From positions 10,430-22,336 of the forward strand of contig PMYM01000043.1 in NCBI GenBank assembly GCA_003171235.1: a stretch of 11,907 bases of DNA, given 5' to 3'. The translations under genes were made by a program, and so were the position numbers. Source of the DNA: Phycisphaerales bacterium (GTDB lineage: Bacteria; Planctomycetota; Phycisphaerae; SM23-33). How positions within the stretch are numbered: position 1 is the first letter of the stretch; each line of letters opens with the position of its first letter. The notes beneath the pieces are model-generated. The model did no database searches. It had not been told where the DNA came from and worked only from the letters and a program-made list of their open reading frames with translations. Of this stretch, positions 1 through 7,446 are shown in pieces.

Positions 1-65
1 ACGATCTTGCCCTTGCCTTCATCGCCCCACTGCAGGCCGACGACCGTCACATTCTGATTCTTCAC
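1..65 (-). CDS. purA: Adenylosuccinate synthetase, N-terminal 21 codons (partial)
   Basis: Reading the minus strand from a GTG at 65-63 gives VKNQNVTVVGLQWGDEGKGK and then I; the gene leaves the window at base 1. The block GxQWGDEGKGK is the GTP-binding P-loop at the start of adenylosuccinate synthetase, which joins IMP and aspartate using GTP in the first step from IMP to AMP. Known family members start about 5-10 residues before this loop, which fits. A GGCAGG ribosome binding site sits about 9 bases upstream (75-80). A GTG at 50-48 is an alternative, less likely because it leaves almost no lead-in. Only the first residues are visible, but the motif is very specific. Confidence 0.88.
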   Translation of the reverse strand, partial: MKNQNVTVVGLQWGDEGKGKI

Positions 66-101
66 CGGAATTAACCTGCCTAACAAGCGTTGTTCGTAGT
101 T

Positions 102-174
102 CGTAGGTCGGGCATGCCTGCCCGACACCCACCGCCCAGCCAAGCAAGATGTCGGGCAAGCATGCCCGACCTAC
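102..174. repeat. REP pair in inverted orientation (REPIN-like)
   Basis: Two imperfect copies of the same palindromic unit face each other: 102-127 on the plus strand and 149-174 in reverse. Each holds a hairpin with stem arms GTCGGGCA and TGCCCGAC around a 4-base loop (TGCC in the left copy, AGCA in the right). The outer GTAGG/CCTAC edges also match. The unit is the same as the two copies flanking the transposase gene at 270-300 and 939-969, so this pair was probably mobilised by that transposase family. It lies only about 37 bases upstream of the purA start. Confidence 0.88.
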
Positions 175-269
175 ACGACTGGAAAGATCCTGCCTACTAA
201 GCCTAGGGAATGCTCAACAACCGCTTAAGGATATACGAAAGGAAGGGGGAATAAAAGTGGGCAGCAGTT

Positions 270-300
270 CGTAGGTCGGGCATGCCTGCCCGACATCCGG
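270..300 (+). repeat. REP palindrome, 3' flank of the transposase gene
   Basis: This 31-base unit begins 8 bases beyond the transposase stop codon. It contains the hairpin arms GTCGGGCA and TGCCCGAC (273-292 region) and ends ACATCCGG. It is the exact reverse complement of 939-969, so the two copies bracket the transposase gene as perfect inverted repeats. Confidence 0.9.
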
Positions 301-308
301 TTCTTATG

Positions 309-859
309 CTACTCTGTCTCTAGGTATTCCACGTCGTGCGGAAGCTCCACGTGGCCGCACCAATCCTGATCATATTCTCCCATTCGCAGGTACCTGTGAA
401 AGCTCGACCATGGCCATTCGACGGGCCGCCCAACCAAGCCGTGCTTGACCGGGTTGGAATGTATGTAATCCAGTGAAGCTTGTAGTCCTTCGCATCCCTG
501 ATGGTGTGTTCCCAGAATCGCGGCTGCCATATCCCGCGATAACCCTTGCGCTGGCGACCCTGGCTGACAGAGCCCTCCTGGCCGCCGGCGGCCAGGAATA
601 GGTCCGTGAAGTTTCGCTTGATGCCTGCGACGCGGATGGAATAATTCTCCTGGCCCGGGGGAAGCCTCATGAGCAGGTGAAAGTGTTCCGGCAGGAGCAC
701 GAAGGCGGGCAAGTCGAAAGGGCGGCGTTGCCCAGCGTCGCGCAGGGCCTGGCGCAGGCAAAGGCGGCCCCGGCCCGTGGAAAGCAAAGGCCGACGGCCG
801 TTGGTGACGACCGTGATGAAGAATGTCCCGCCCGCAATTCGGTTGCGCCGATAGAACAT
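309..859 (-). pseudogene. REP-associated tyrosine transposase (IS200-like, Y1_Tnp), frameshifted
   Basis: From ATG 859 the protein reads through YRRNRIAGGTFFITVV, the HUH metal-binding motif LPEHFHLL (H59-x-H61), SIRVAGIKRNFT and WQPRFWEHTIRDAKDYKLH. At residue 129 (bases 472/473) the frame breaks. The family's next block, LDYIHSNPVKHGL...EWPWSSFHRY, continues in the neighbouring minus-strand frame to a TAG at 309-311. Restoring one C (CAC-TGG to CAC-CTG) would give about 183 residues, the normal RAYT length. A GAGGG ribosome binding site lies about 6 bases before ATG 859. Known RAYTs nick and move single-stranded REP hairpins, and matching REPs flank this gene. The break could be real inactivation or an assembly error; I could not assign the catalytic tyrosine with certainty. 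Confidence 0.82.
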
Positions 860-938
860 GCCCGGCCCTCTATCGCCGGCCAGAACCTACCGGCGGTAAG
901 AGGAGTTATCAAGACGATTGGCCAGGCCAAAGACAACA

Positions 939-969
939 CCGGATGTCGGGCAGGCATGCCCGACCTACG
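939..969 (-). repeat. REP palindrome, 5' flank of the transposase gene
   Basis: This is the exact reverse complement of 270-300, located about 80 bases upstream of the transposase start. Its position, about 90 bases before the candidate promoter of the next operon (1061-1089), puts a strong hairpin between the mobile element and the ATPase cluster. Confidence 0.9.
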
Positions 970-1060
970 GCTAGTGCAACGCGACCTAAGTCCGGCTTGC
1001 CGGCGTGCCCGCGGCCGCTCGGCGGGTTTGGCGGGGGTGCACGCGTCTCCCAAGAAAGCG

Positions 1061-1089
1061 TTTACCTTGGCCGCGGCCGGCAGTACAAT
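1061..1089 (+). promoter_or_regulatory. Candidate sigma70-type promoter for the PilT-like operon
   Basis: TTTACC at 1061-1066 and TACAAT at 1084-1089 are separated by 17 bases, matching 4/6 and 5/6 of the -35 and -10 consensus. Transcription would start near 1096, giving a leader of about 50 bases before the GTG start at 1147. The match was found by eye and has not been tested. Confidence 0.45.
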
Positions 1090-1146
1090 AGCCGCCGGTT
1101 TGGCCGGCAGTTGGCGCCGGCCATTGAAGTTGGGAGACAGGCAGAA

Positions 1147-2301
1147 GTGGCACCGGTAGAACCTCAACCAATCGACCAGCACGATCAGCACTCCAACCGT
1201 CACGGCAAGGAGCCCCGGCTGCACAAGTATTTCCGGGCCATGGTGCGGGCCCAGGCCAGCGACCTGCACTTCAAGGCCAACACGCGCCCGCACCTGCGGC
1301 TCAATACCCGCATCCGCCCGGTGGAAGGGGCGCCGCTTTCGGGCGACGAAATCGAAGCCCTGGCGATGGAGATACTTACGGACAGGCAGAAGGCATTTTT
1401 CGCCGAGCGCGGGTCCATCGACGTGGCCGAGGAGTTGGAAGCATCGGACCGGTTCCGCATCAATATCTTCCGCCAGCGTGGCGAGGTTTCCATCGCCTGC
1501 CGCCGCGTCAGCCGGATCATCCCCGACTTTGACAAGCTCCACCTGCCGATGTCGGTCCGCAAGATTGCCGATATCCATAACGGCCTGGTGCTGGTAGCCG
1601 GCCAGACCGGCGCCGGCAAAAGCACCACCATCGCCTCCCTGCTGGAGTACATCAACCAGACTCGGCCATGCCACATCGTGACGCTGGAAGACCCCATCGA
1701 GTACCTGTATGAGGACAAGAAGGCCCTGGTCAACCAGCGCGAGATAGGCATCGACGTGACGGATTTCGAGGCCGGCCTGAAGTACCTGATGCGCGAGGAC
1801 CCCGACGTGGTGCTGATCGGCGAAATGCGCGACCGCGAGACGTTCCAGGCGGCGTTGCAGGCGGCCGAGACGGGGCACCTGGTATTCGGCACGATACACT
1901 CCTCCACCGCCAGTTCCACCATCGGGCGAATCCTGGACCTTTTCCCGCCCGAGGCGCGCGACCTGGCGCGGCAGGGAATGGTTTTCAACCTGCGGGCGAT
2001 CGTCTGCCAGCGGCTTTTGCCCTGCCTGGTGGAGGGCATCGACCGCGTGCCGGCGGTGGAAGTGCTGCTGATCAACCCGGCGGCGCGGCAGGTGCTGGCC
2101 GAGGGGCGCGACGCCGAGTTGGCCGACGTCATCCGGGCCAGCGAGCACGAGGGCATGCAGGATTTCAACATGTCGCTGCTGAAGCTGATCGAGAATGACC
2201 TGATCGACCCGAAGGTGGCTTACGAGATCTCACCCAACGGCGACGAGTTGCGGATGATGCTGATGGGCATCTCGGGTTCGCGCGGCGGGGCGGGGCGGTG
2301 A
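1147..2301 (+). CDS. PilT/PilU-family retraction-type ATPase
   Basis: A 384-residue hexameric secretion-type ATPase of the PilT/PilU family, which in known systems hydrolyses ATP at the inner membrane to retract type IV pili. Visible motifs are Walker A GQTGAGKST (152-160), Asp box TLEDPIEY, Walker B DPDVVLIGEMRD (218-229) and His box TGHLVFGTIHSS (242-253), all intact. The PAS-like N domain starts at about residue 20 with ASDLHFK. The C-terminus (IRASEHEGMQDFN, then about 35 residues) looks more like PilU than PilT, which carries AIRNLIRE. The GTG start at 1147 was chosen because a GGGAG/CAGG ribosome binding site lies just upstream, a promoter lies at 1061-1089, and the open frame before it is mobile-element and repeat sequence. 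It is followed after 130 bases by a degenerate GspE/PilB-like gene, with no pilin genes in view. Its substrate is therefore unknown. Confidence 0.88.
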   Translation: MAPVEPQPIDQHDQHSNRHGKEPRLHKYFRAMVRAQASDLHFKANTRPHLRLNTRIRPVEGAPLSGDEIEALAMEILTDRQKAFFAERGSIDVAEELEASDRFRINIFRQRGEVSIACRRVSRIIPDFDKLHLPMSVRKIADIHNGLVLVAGQTGAGKSTTIASLLEYINQTRPCHIVTLEDPIEYLYEDKKALVNQREIGIDVTDFEAGLKYLMREDPDVVLIGEMRDRETFQAALQAAETGHLVFGTIHSSTASSTIGRILDLFPPEARDLARQGMVFNLRAIVCQRLLPCLVEGIDRVPAVEVLLINPAARQVLAEGRDAELADVIRASEHEGMQDFNMSLLKLIENDLIDPKVAYEISPNGDELRMMLMGISGSRGGAGR

Positions 2302-2367
2302 GGGTTGGGCGCCGGAGAATACATCGCAAACACAGAGGCAGGCGGACTCAAGGCAGGATGCGGGAAG

Positions 2368-2414
2368 ACAGCGGCCCGATGCCGTTTGCCCCGCCTCCGC
2401 TTGGCGGCCGCTGT
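2368..2414. repeat. Inverted repeat just upstream of the pseudo-ATPase ribosome binding site
   Basis: ACAGCGGCC (2368-2376) and GGCCGCTGT (2406-2414) are perfect 9-base complements. An overlapping alternative stem, CCGCC (2391-2395) with GGCGG (2403-2407), competes with it. The structure ends 8 bases before the GGAG at 2423-2426. It could tune translation or partially attenuate the operon. There is no following T run, so it is not a standard terminator. Confidence 0.35.
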
Positions 2415-2431
2415 GGCGAGTTGGAGTTGGA

Positions 2432-4066
2432 ATGAACGAATTTGGCGGTCTTAGCGTGCTGGCCTCCCTGAATGGCGGCTATTTCTCGGACCTCAAGCTT
2501 GTCTTTGTTCTGGTGCTGGTGTTGCCCTGGGCCTACGCCAGCGGCTGGATGTACCGAGACAGCCCGCGCGTGCACACCCCCCAGATGCTCTGGAGCGGGC
2601 TGACGATGGCGGCCGGAACCCTGGGCGTGCTGCTGTGGCTGCTGATGCCGTACTACGCCCTGGGGTTGGCATTCTACATGGTCCTGACGGGTAGCGTGAT
2701 CGGCAGCTACATAGTGCACCGCAACAAGCGGGTGGTGGCCTCGGCCAGGGTGCTGACGGCGGAGCACTTCAAGCGGCTGATGGAAAACAAGCGCCGTTCC
2801 TCTAATCCGGTGGAAGTGGTGCAGAAGCTCAAGCTTTACGATTCGATAGGCCGGCCGGTGTTCACCTCCGCCACCGAGAGCGACGATCAGCGAAGGGCGT
2901 ACAATCTTGTCCAGAACTTCCTGCACAACGTGGTGCTTTTCCGGGCCAGCGAGGTGGACCTTACGCCCATGGGGGCGCAAACGGCGGTGCGGTTCGTGAT
3001 CGACGGGGTGGTGCAGAACCGTCCGCCGGCCGACCGGGCCGACGCCGACGTGGTCGTCGATTACGTCAAGGGCCTGGCAGGCATGAACCTGGAGGACCGC
3101 CGCCGCCCGCAGACGGGCAAGATCGCCGTGGAGGTGGGGGCGGTGAGCGTGGACGTGACCGTCACTACGGCCGGCACAAGTCACGGGCAGCGGATGCAGT
3201 TGAAGATCGTGCAGGAGGCCGCCCGCACCAAACTGGAAGAGCTGGGCATGCCCGGCGAGATGCAGGCGCGGATAGAGGTGCTCAACGGGCGGCCGGGGCT
3301 GCTGCTGGTTTCCGGACCGGCCCGCAACGGCGTCACCAGCACCCTGTATTCGCTGCTGAGGCAACATGACAGTTTCACCCTGCAACTGGCCAGTTTGGAA
3401 GTGACGCCGACGGTGGAATTGGAGAACGTCACCCAGACCGCCTACAAAGACCAGGTGGAACTGCCGGGCAAACTGGCCTCGGCCCTTCGCCGCGACCCCA
3501 ATGTGATGATGGTGGACGCCTGCGAGACGGCCCAGGCGGCGGGCATGCTGCTGGAGGCGGCCGGCGAGCGCAACATCCTGCTGGGCGTGCGGGCCGACAG
3601 CGCCTTCGTGGCCCTGGCCAAATGGATCAAGGTGGCCGGCGGGGCCGAGAAGGCCGTCGCTGCGCTCAAGGGTGTCACCTGCCAGATGCTGCTGCGGAAA
3701 CTCTGCCCGGCCTGCAAGGAGGCCTTCCGCCCGGCCAAGGAAATGCTGGTCAAGCTCAACCTGCCGGCCGAGAAAATCGACAAGTTCTACCGCCCGCCCA
3801 CCAAGCCGCAGGTGGACGAGAAGGGCAATCCCGTCATCTGTCCGACTTGCCGGGGCACCGGCTACATGGGGCGGACGGCGGCCTTTGAACTGCTGGAATT
3901 CAACGACGAGATCCGCCAGTTGGTCATCCAGAACGCCCCGCTGGCCCAATTGAAGGCCGCCTGCCGCAAGAGCCGCATGCTCTACCTGCAGGAGCAGGCG
4001 CTGCGCAAGGTGATCGAAGGCCTGACCAACATCGAGGAAGTGATTCGGGTATCCAAGGCCAAATAA
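2432..4066 (+). CDS. Membrane-anchored GspE/PilB-like pseudo-ATPase
   Basis: This 544-residue protein has three predicted membrane segments (about 23-41, 53-72, 74-95) and then a GspE/PilB-like body. The fold is recognisable from ASEVDLTPM, MNLEDRRRPQTGKI, KLEELGMP and LLLVSGPARNG...LYSLL. Nucleotide-handling motifs are lost. Walker A reads GPARNGVTS (295-303) with Val301 in place of the essential Lys. The Asp box EDP is EVT. Walker B is DPNVMMVDACET (355-366) with Ala363 where the Glu should be. The His box has no histidine. By contrast the zinc tetracysteine (CPAC 425-428, CPTC 470-473) and the following GYMGRTAAFELLEF block are kept, which indicates selection on structure rather than decay. 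GGAG lies 5 bases before ATG 2432. The gene shares a strand and probably a transcript with the intact PilT-like gene upstream. A partner, anchor or scaffold role is inferred. Confidence 0.85.
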   Translation: MNEFGGLSVLASLNGGYFSDLKLVFVLVLVLPWAYASGWMYRDSPRVHTPQMLWSGLTMAAGTLGVLLWLLMPYYALGLAFYMVLTGSVIGSYIVHRNKRVVASARVLTAEHFKRLMENKRRSSNPVEVVQKLKLYDSIGRPVFTSATESDDQRRAYNLVQNFLHNVVLFRASEVDLTPMGAQTAVRFVIDGVVQNRPPADRADADVVVDYVKGLAGMNLEDRRRPQTGKIAVEVGAVSVDVTVTTAGTSHGQRMQLKIVQEAARTKLEELGMPGEMQARIEVLNGRPGLLLVSGPARNGVTSTLYSLLRQHDSFTLQLASLEVTPTVELENVTQTAYKDQVELPGKLASALRRDPNVMMVDACETAQAAGMLLEAAGERNILLGVRADSAFVALAKWIKVAGGAEKAVAALKGVTCQMLLRKLCPACKEAFRPAKEMLVKLNLPAEKIDKFYRPPTKPQVDEKGNPVICPTCRGTGYMGRTAAFELLEFNDEIRQLVIQNAPLAQLKAACRKSRMLYLQEQALRKVIEGLTNIEEVIRVSKAK

Positions 4067-4127
4067 TAAACTGCGGGAAGTCTCAGGTTCCGCCGGTCAA
4101 TCCCGCAATGGAATCGCGAGGTCGTAC

Positions 4128-5993
4128 ATGATCCTGATGATCATTCTGGGCCTGTTCATCCTGGGCGTGGCTTTTTTCCAGGCCATCCAGGGATCTTTCA
4201 GCGCCCTGCTGATGGCCGTCCTGACGGTGCTATGCGCCGCCCTGGCCTTCAACTATTACGAACCGCTGGCCAACATGCTGCTGGGCCGGCAGGGGGGCTA
4301 CGCCCACGGCCCGGTGCTGGTGGCGCTGTTTTTCATTCCCCTGCTGGCGTTGCGGGTGGCGATTGACCGCTACCTGCCCGGCAACGTGAACCTGGGTCTG
4401 TGGCCCGACCGGCTGGCCGGTTTTGGCCTGGGGCTGGTGACGGCCTTCATCATGGGCGGCGTGCTGGTGATCGCGATGGAAATGCTGCCTCTGCCGAGCA
4501 GTATCGTCACCTGGCAGCCCTACGACGACACCCTCACGGTCAAGGACGAGGGCCCGCCGGCCTGGGCCAGCCGTTTCACCATGGGCGTGATGAAGTATCT
4601 CTCCACCAACTCCCTCTCGCCCATTTCCGCCGAGGGCGATCTGGCCGAGGCCCACGACGAAATCGACCTGGAGAACTTCGGCGTGCGCAACCGTCCCGAC
4701 GGTTCGGAAGTTCGCATTCCGCCCCAGGCCCTGGAGGTGTCCGACGCCTGCGAACTGGTGCCCGACCGGCCCCTGCCGCCCGAGATCAAACGCTTCCTGA
4801 ACGACATACCCCGCACCGCGCAAATGGATCCCCAGGCGCCCAGCCGGGTGCTGGTGATCCGCTGCTGGGTCAGTTCCGACGCCCGCGATTCCGTGGACAA
4901 CTACCTGCGCCTGCCGGCCACGCAGTTTCGCCTGATCGACGCTGCCGGCCAGAGCTTCTACCCCGTCGGTTACCTGACCTACTGCGCGAGTTGGCGACTG
5001 GAGACGCGGAAGACCGACAAGGGAATAGCCCAGACAACCCAGATCATTGTCTCGCGCCCCGTGGAAGAGGCGGAGCGACTTACGCCGAGTTCGACTCCGA
5101 CTCCCGGCTCGGCGGAAAGCCAGCCGGCCCAGGCCACCAGCCGGGCAGCCAAAATCGTGCCAGTGGGCAAGCTGGCGGTGGACTGGATTTACCGCATACC
5201 GGCCGGCGCCGTGCCCAGCCAACTGGTTTTCCGCCGCGGCGGCGTTGCCGCCGTGCCCATGCCGTCTGTCAACCTGCTGCCCCCGGTCAACTCCACCCGC
5301 GGAATTCAATTGGCCTTGCGGCTGAAATCCCTGTTGAACAACACCGCTTTTGAGAAAACCACCCAGGAAGGCCCTTTCCAGGCCGAGAAATTAACCCGCG
5401 CCTTCGAATTGCCCGATAACAGGCAATTCCTGCTGCCGCCGCCGCCGTATCCCGAGCCCCTCCGGTCCCTTACTTTCAATGGAGGCAGCGCGGAAATCAA
5501 GACTGTCAACATGTTGACCACTTCGGATGCGCTGGAGAAAGCGTCGCCCGAGAGAGGCCAACTGGCGAGGACGTTGGTCCGCCCCGCCGGCGGGTCCATT
5601 TATCAGGTGGAATTGAAGGTTTCACCCGAAGCCAAGACCGACCAGGCCAAGCTGCGCAAGCTTTTGCAAATGGGCAAGCCGCAGTTGGCGATCGATGATG
5701 GCAGCCGAATCCCCTGCGTGGGCCTGTACTTAAAGTGCGGCCAGGGCAGCGCCGTGACGATCGGGCTGAAATTCGACCTGGCCCAAGAGGCCGCGGCCCT
5801 CCCGGATCCGTTCCCCAACCTGATCGCCACCAACTATGCCCAGATCCAGAAGCTGGTGCTGCTTTTCGCGGCCAAGGACAGCCCGCAGCGCACCATTACG
5901 GGAATGACTTTCGGCGTGCCGCTGCCCGACGCCCCGGCCGACAGCCCGCCATATGAATTCTTCACCAGCGCGCCGCTGGTCATGGGCGATTAA
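4128..5993 (+). CDS. CvpA-like membrane protein with large unknown C-terminal region
   Basis: A 621-residue protein. The first 120 residues hold four hydrophobic helices (about 2-20, 24-46, 60-78, 94-117), with glycine-rich helices and the DRLAGFGLGLVTAFIMGG block typical of CvpA (colicin V production) proteins. CvpA itself is an inner-membrane protein of poorly defined role, linked to envelope homeostasis. The remaining 500 residues form no family I recognise. The stretch has alternating hydrophobic segments suggesting beta structure and a Ser/Thr/Pro/Ala-rich linker at about 320-345. GAGG lies 6 bases before ATG 4128, and the gene begins 61 bases after the pseudo-ATPase, so co-transcription is likely. 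The side of the membrane for the C-terminal part is not determined. The CvpA call is by pattern; the C-terminal function is unknown. Confidence 0.72.
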   Translation: MILMIILGLFILGVAFFQAIQGSFSALLMAVLTVLCAALAFNYYEPLANMLLGRQGGYAHGPVLVALFFIPLLALRVAIDRYLPGNVNLGLWPDRLAGFGLGLVTAFIMGGVLVIAMEMLPLPSSIVTWQPYDDTLTVKDEGPPAWASRFTMGVMKYLSTNSLSPISAEGDLAEAHDEIDLENFGVRNRPDGSEVRIPPQALEVSDACELVPDRPLPPEIKRFLNDIPRTAQMDPQAPSRVLVIRCWVSSDARDSVDNYLRLPATQFRLIDAAGQSFYPVGYLTYCASWRLETRKTDKGIAQTTQIIVSRPVEEAERLTPSSTPTPGSAESQPAQATSRAAKIVPVGKLAVDWIYRIPAGAVPSQLVFRRGGVAAVPMPSVNLLPPVNSTRGIQLALRLKSLLNNTAFEKTTQEGPFQAEKLTRAFELPDNRQFLLPPPPYPEPLRSLTFNGGSAEIKTVNMLTTSDALEKASPERGQLARTLVRPAGGSIYQVELKVSPEAKTDQAKLRKLLQMGKPQLAIDDGSRIPCVGLYLKCGQGSAVTIGLKFDLAQEAAALPDPFPNLIATNYAQIQKLVLLFAAKDSPQRTITGMTFGVPLPDAPADSPPYEFFTSAPLVMGD

Positions 5994-6029
5994 TATCCGG
6001 CCCTGACCGCCAATGGCCTGCCCTCCAAC

Positions 6030-7394
6030 TCACTTGGCGCGCTTGTGATGGCGCACCGGCTGGTCCTGCTCCAGCATCTTGCGCCGGCGCAATATATGGT
6101 GATAGCTCTGGGCGAAACGGTGGGCCTCGTCGCGCACGCTCTGCAGCAGCCGCAAGGCCGGGTCGTTGCGGGGCAGGGCCAGCGGCTTGCCCCGGCCAAG
6201 GATGTGGATCAGCTCTTCCTTCTTGGCCAGCGAGATCATGGTGGGGGGCTTGTGGGGCAGATCGTCGAAGGCCCAACTGGCGGCATTTAGCTGCCCCGTA
6301 CCGCCGTCGATGAGGATTATGTCGGGGAATATCTCCTCGTCCAGGGCGGCGTGCTTGTAGCGGCGGCAAACCACTTCCCTGATGGCGGCGTAGTCGTCGC
6401 CGGCCTGGGCGGTGCGTATGCGGTAGCGGCGATAACCCTGCTTGAAGGGCTTGCCGTCGATGAAGCAGACCAGGGAGCCGGCCGTCTCGCCCCCGCCCAG
6501 GTGGGCGATGTCGATGCCTTCGATGGTGCGTTGACGGATGTCGGCCCCCAGCAGTTCGCCCAGCCGCGTCAGGCCCTCTTCGGGGTCCACGAAGAACACC
6601 TCGGGCTGCTCGTGCTGGTCGACCAGGCCGCGCTTCTGCAAGCCCTCCAGGGCCTTGAGCTGGTCGCGCAGGGCGGCGGCCCGCTCGTAGTCCTGGCTTT
6701 CCGCCGCCCGCTGCATCCGAGCCCTGATCTGCCTGGCCACCGCCGAGCCCTTGCTCTCCAGGAAGCGCAGCAGGTTGGCGATGTCCTTGCGGTAGTCGCC
6801 CCGGCTGATCCTGGCGGCGCAGGGCCCGCTGCACTGCTTGATGGGATGGAGAATGCACGGGCGGAAACTGGCCCGGGCGGGGTCGTCCTGGCGGATGTCG
6901 AGCTTGCAGGTGCGGAAGCGGAAAACCCGCTGCAATAGCGGTATGGCCGAACGCAGCTCCGCCACCGAAACGAACGGCCCAAACAGCCGCACCCCCTTGG
7001 ACAAGGGCTGGCGAGTGATCTCCACGGGCGGGAACTCCTGGCCCGTGCCCACCTGCAGGTAAGGAAAACTCTTGCCGTCCTTGAGCCGCTCGTTGAACCG
7101 GGGCTGGATGTCCTTGATCAGCCGGTTTTCCAGCAGCAGGGCGTCCACCTCGTTGTCGCAGACCAGGAAATCCAGATCCGTGGCCAGTTCGACCATGCGC
7201 TGAGTTTCCGGCCCGCGCGAGGCCAGCAGGTTGGCCGAGGGCTGGAAATAACTGGCCACGCGGTCGCGAAGGCTTTTGGCCTTGCCCACGTACAGCACCC
7301 GTCCGGCGGCGTCCTTGAACAGGTACACCCCCGGGGCATCGGGCAACCCGGAAAGCTTCCGCATCAGGCGGTCTTTGGATTTGGCCTGGTCCAT
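6030..7394 (-). CDS. uvrC: Excinuclease ABC subunit C, compact form lacking HhH domain
   Basis: UvrC makes the two incisions around UvrAB-marked DNA damage. From ATG 7394 the protein has 454 residues. It contains a GIY-YIG nuclease (GVY 22-24, YVG 35-37, Arg43, probable Glu89) and four cysteines (163, 180, 188, 192) placed like the iron-sulfur ligands of E. coli UvrC. It also has a UVR UvrB-binding helix pair (about 218-252) and an RNase H-like nuclease with Asp295 (IEGIDIAH), Asp363 (ILIDGGTGQ) and His425 (RDEAHRFA). Typical UvrC has about 600 residues. Here the spacer before the RNase H fold is very short and the C-terminal helix-hairpin-helix pair is absent, ending soon after RRRKMLEQ. Start choice: ATG 7448 overlaps a TATAAT -10 box, whereas ATG 7394 has AAGGA upstream. 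It is convergent with the CvpA-like gene, 36 bases apart. Confidence 0.93.
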   Translation of the reverse strand: MDQAKSKDRLMRKLSGLPDAPGVYLFKDAAGRVLYVGKAKSLRDRVASYFQPSANLLASRGPETQRMVELATDLDFLVCDNEVDALLLENRLIKDIQPRFNERLKDGKSFPYLQVGTGQEFPPVEITRQPLSKGVRLFGPFVSVAELRSAIPLLQRVFRFRTCKLDIRQDDPARASFRPCILHPIKQCSGPCAARISRGDYRKDIANLLRFLESKGSAVARQIRARMQRAAESQDYERAAALRDQLKALEGLQKRGLVDQHEQPEVFFVDPEEGLTRLGELLGADIRQRTIEGIDIAHLGGGETAGSLVCFIDGKPFKQGYRRYRIRTAQAGDDYAAIREVVCRRYKHAALDEEIFPDIILIDGGTGQLNAASWAFDDLPHKPPTMISLAKKEELIHILGRGKPLALPRNDPALRLLQSVRDEAHRFAQSYHHILRRRKMLEQDQPVRHHKRAK

Positions 7395-7446
7395 GTTTCC
7401 TTGCACGAATCGCGCCCGGCGCCGAACGTCCGGCTTGGCTGAGAAC

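Larger units (their letters stand above)
270..969 (-). mobile_element. REP-flanked RAYT element (IS200-like, non-autonomous as read)
   Basis: A tyrosine transposase gene (309-859, minus) is bracketed by perfect 31-bp inverted REP units at 270-300 and 939-969. Known RAYT (REP-associated tyrosine transposase) loci have this arrangement: a single-copy IS200-like HUH transposase with its cognate REP hairpins on either side. The boundaries are set by the REPs; no target-site duplication is expected for this class and none was seen. A further REP pair at 102-174 lies just outside. The transposase frame is broken by one base, so this copy may be inactive. Confidence 0.75.

Noticed and set aside
102..300. 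CRISPR-like repeats
   Set aside because: The repeated units are palindromic, few, inverted and irregularly spaced around a transposase gene; they are REP elements, not an array.
309..859. Programmed frameshifting in the transposase
   Set aside because: No slippery heptamer is seen at 465-480; a single missing C explains the break more simply, and programmed shifts are not typical of RAYT genes.
667..2148. 493-codon open frame on the minus strand
   Set aside because: It runs antisense through the PilT-like gene and into the transposase in a non-matching frame; its residues form no family motif and are explained by GC-rich third-position bias of the plus-strand gene.
2348..3949. 533-codon open frame on the minus strand
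   Set aside because: It is the mirror of the pseudo-ATPase gene; it is rich in His, Gln and Gly as usual for antisense frames and has no motif.
5994..6029. Bidirectional terminator between the convergent CvpA-like gene and uvrC
   Set aside because: The 36-base gap has no stable hairpin with a T run on either strand.
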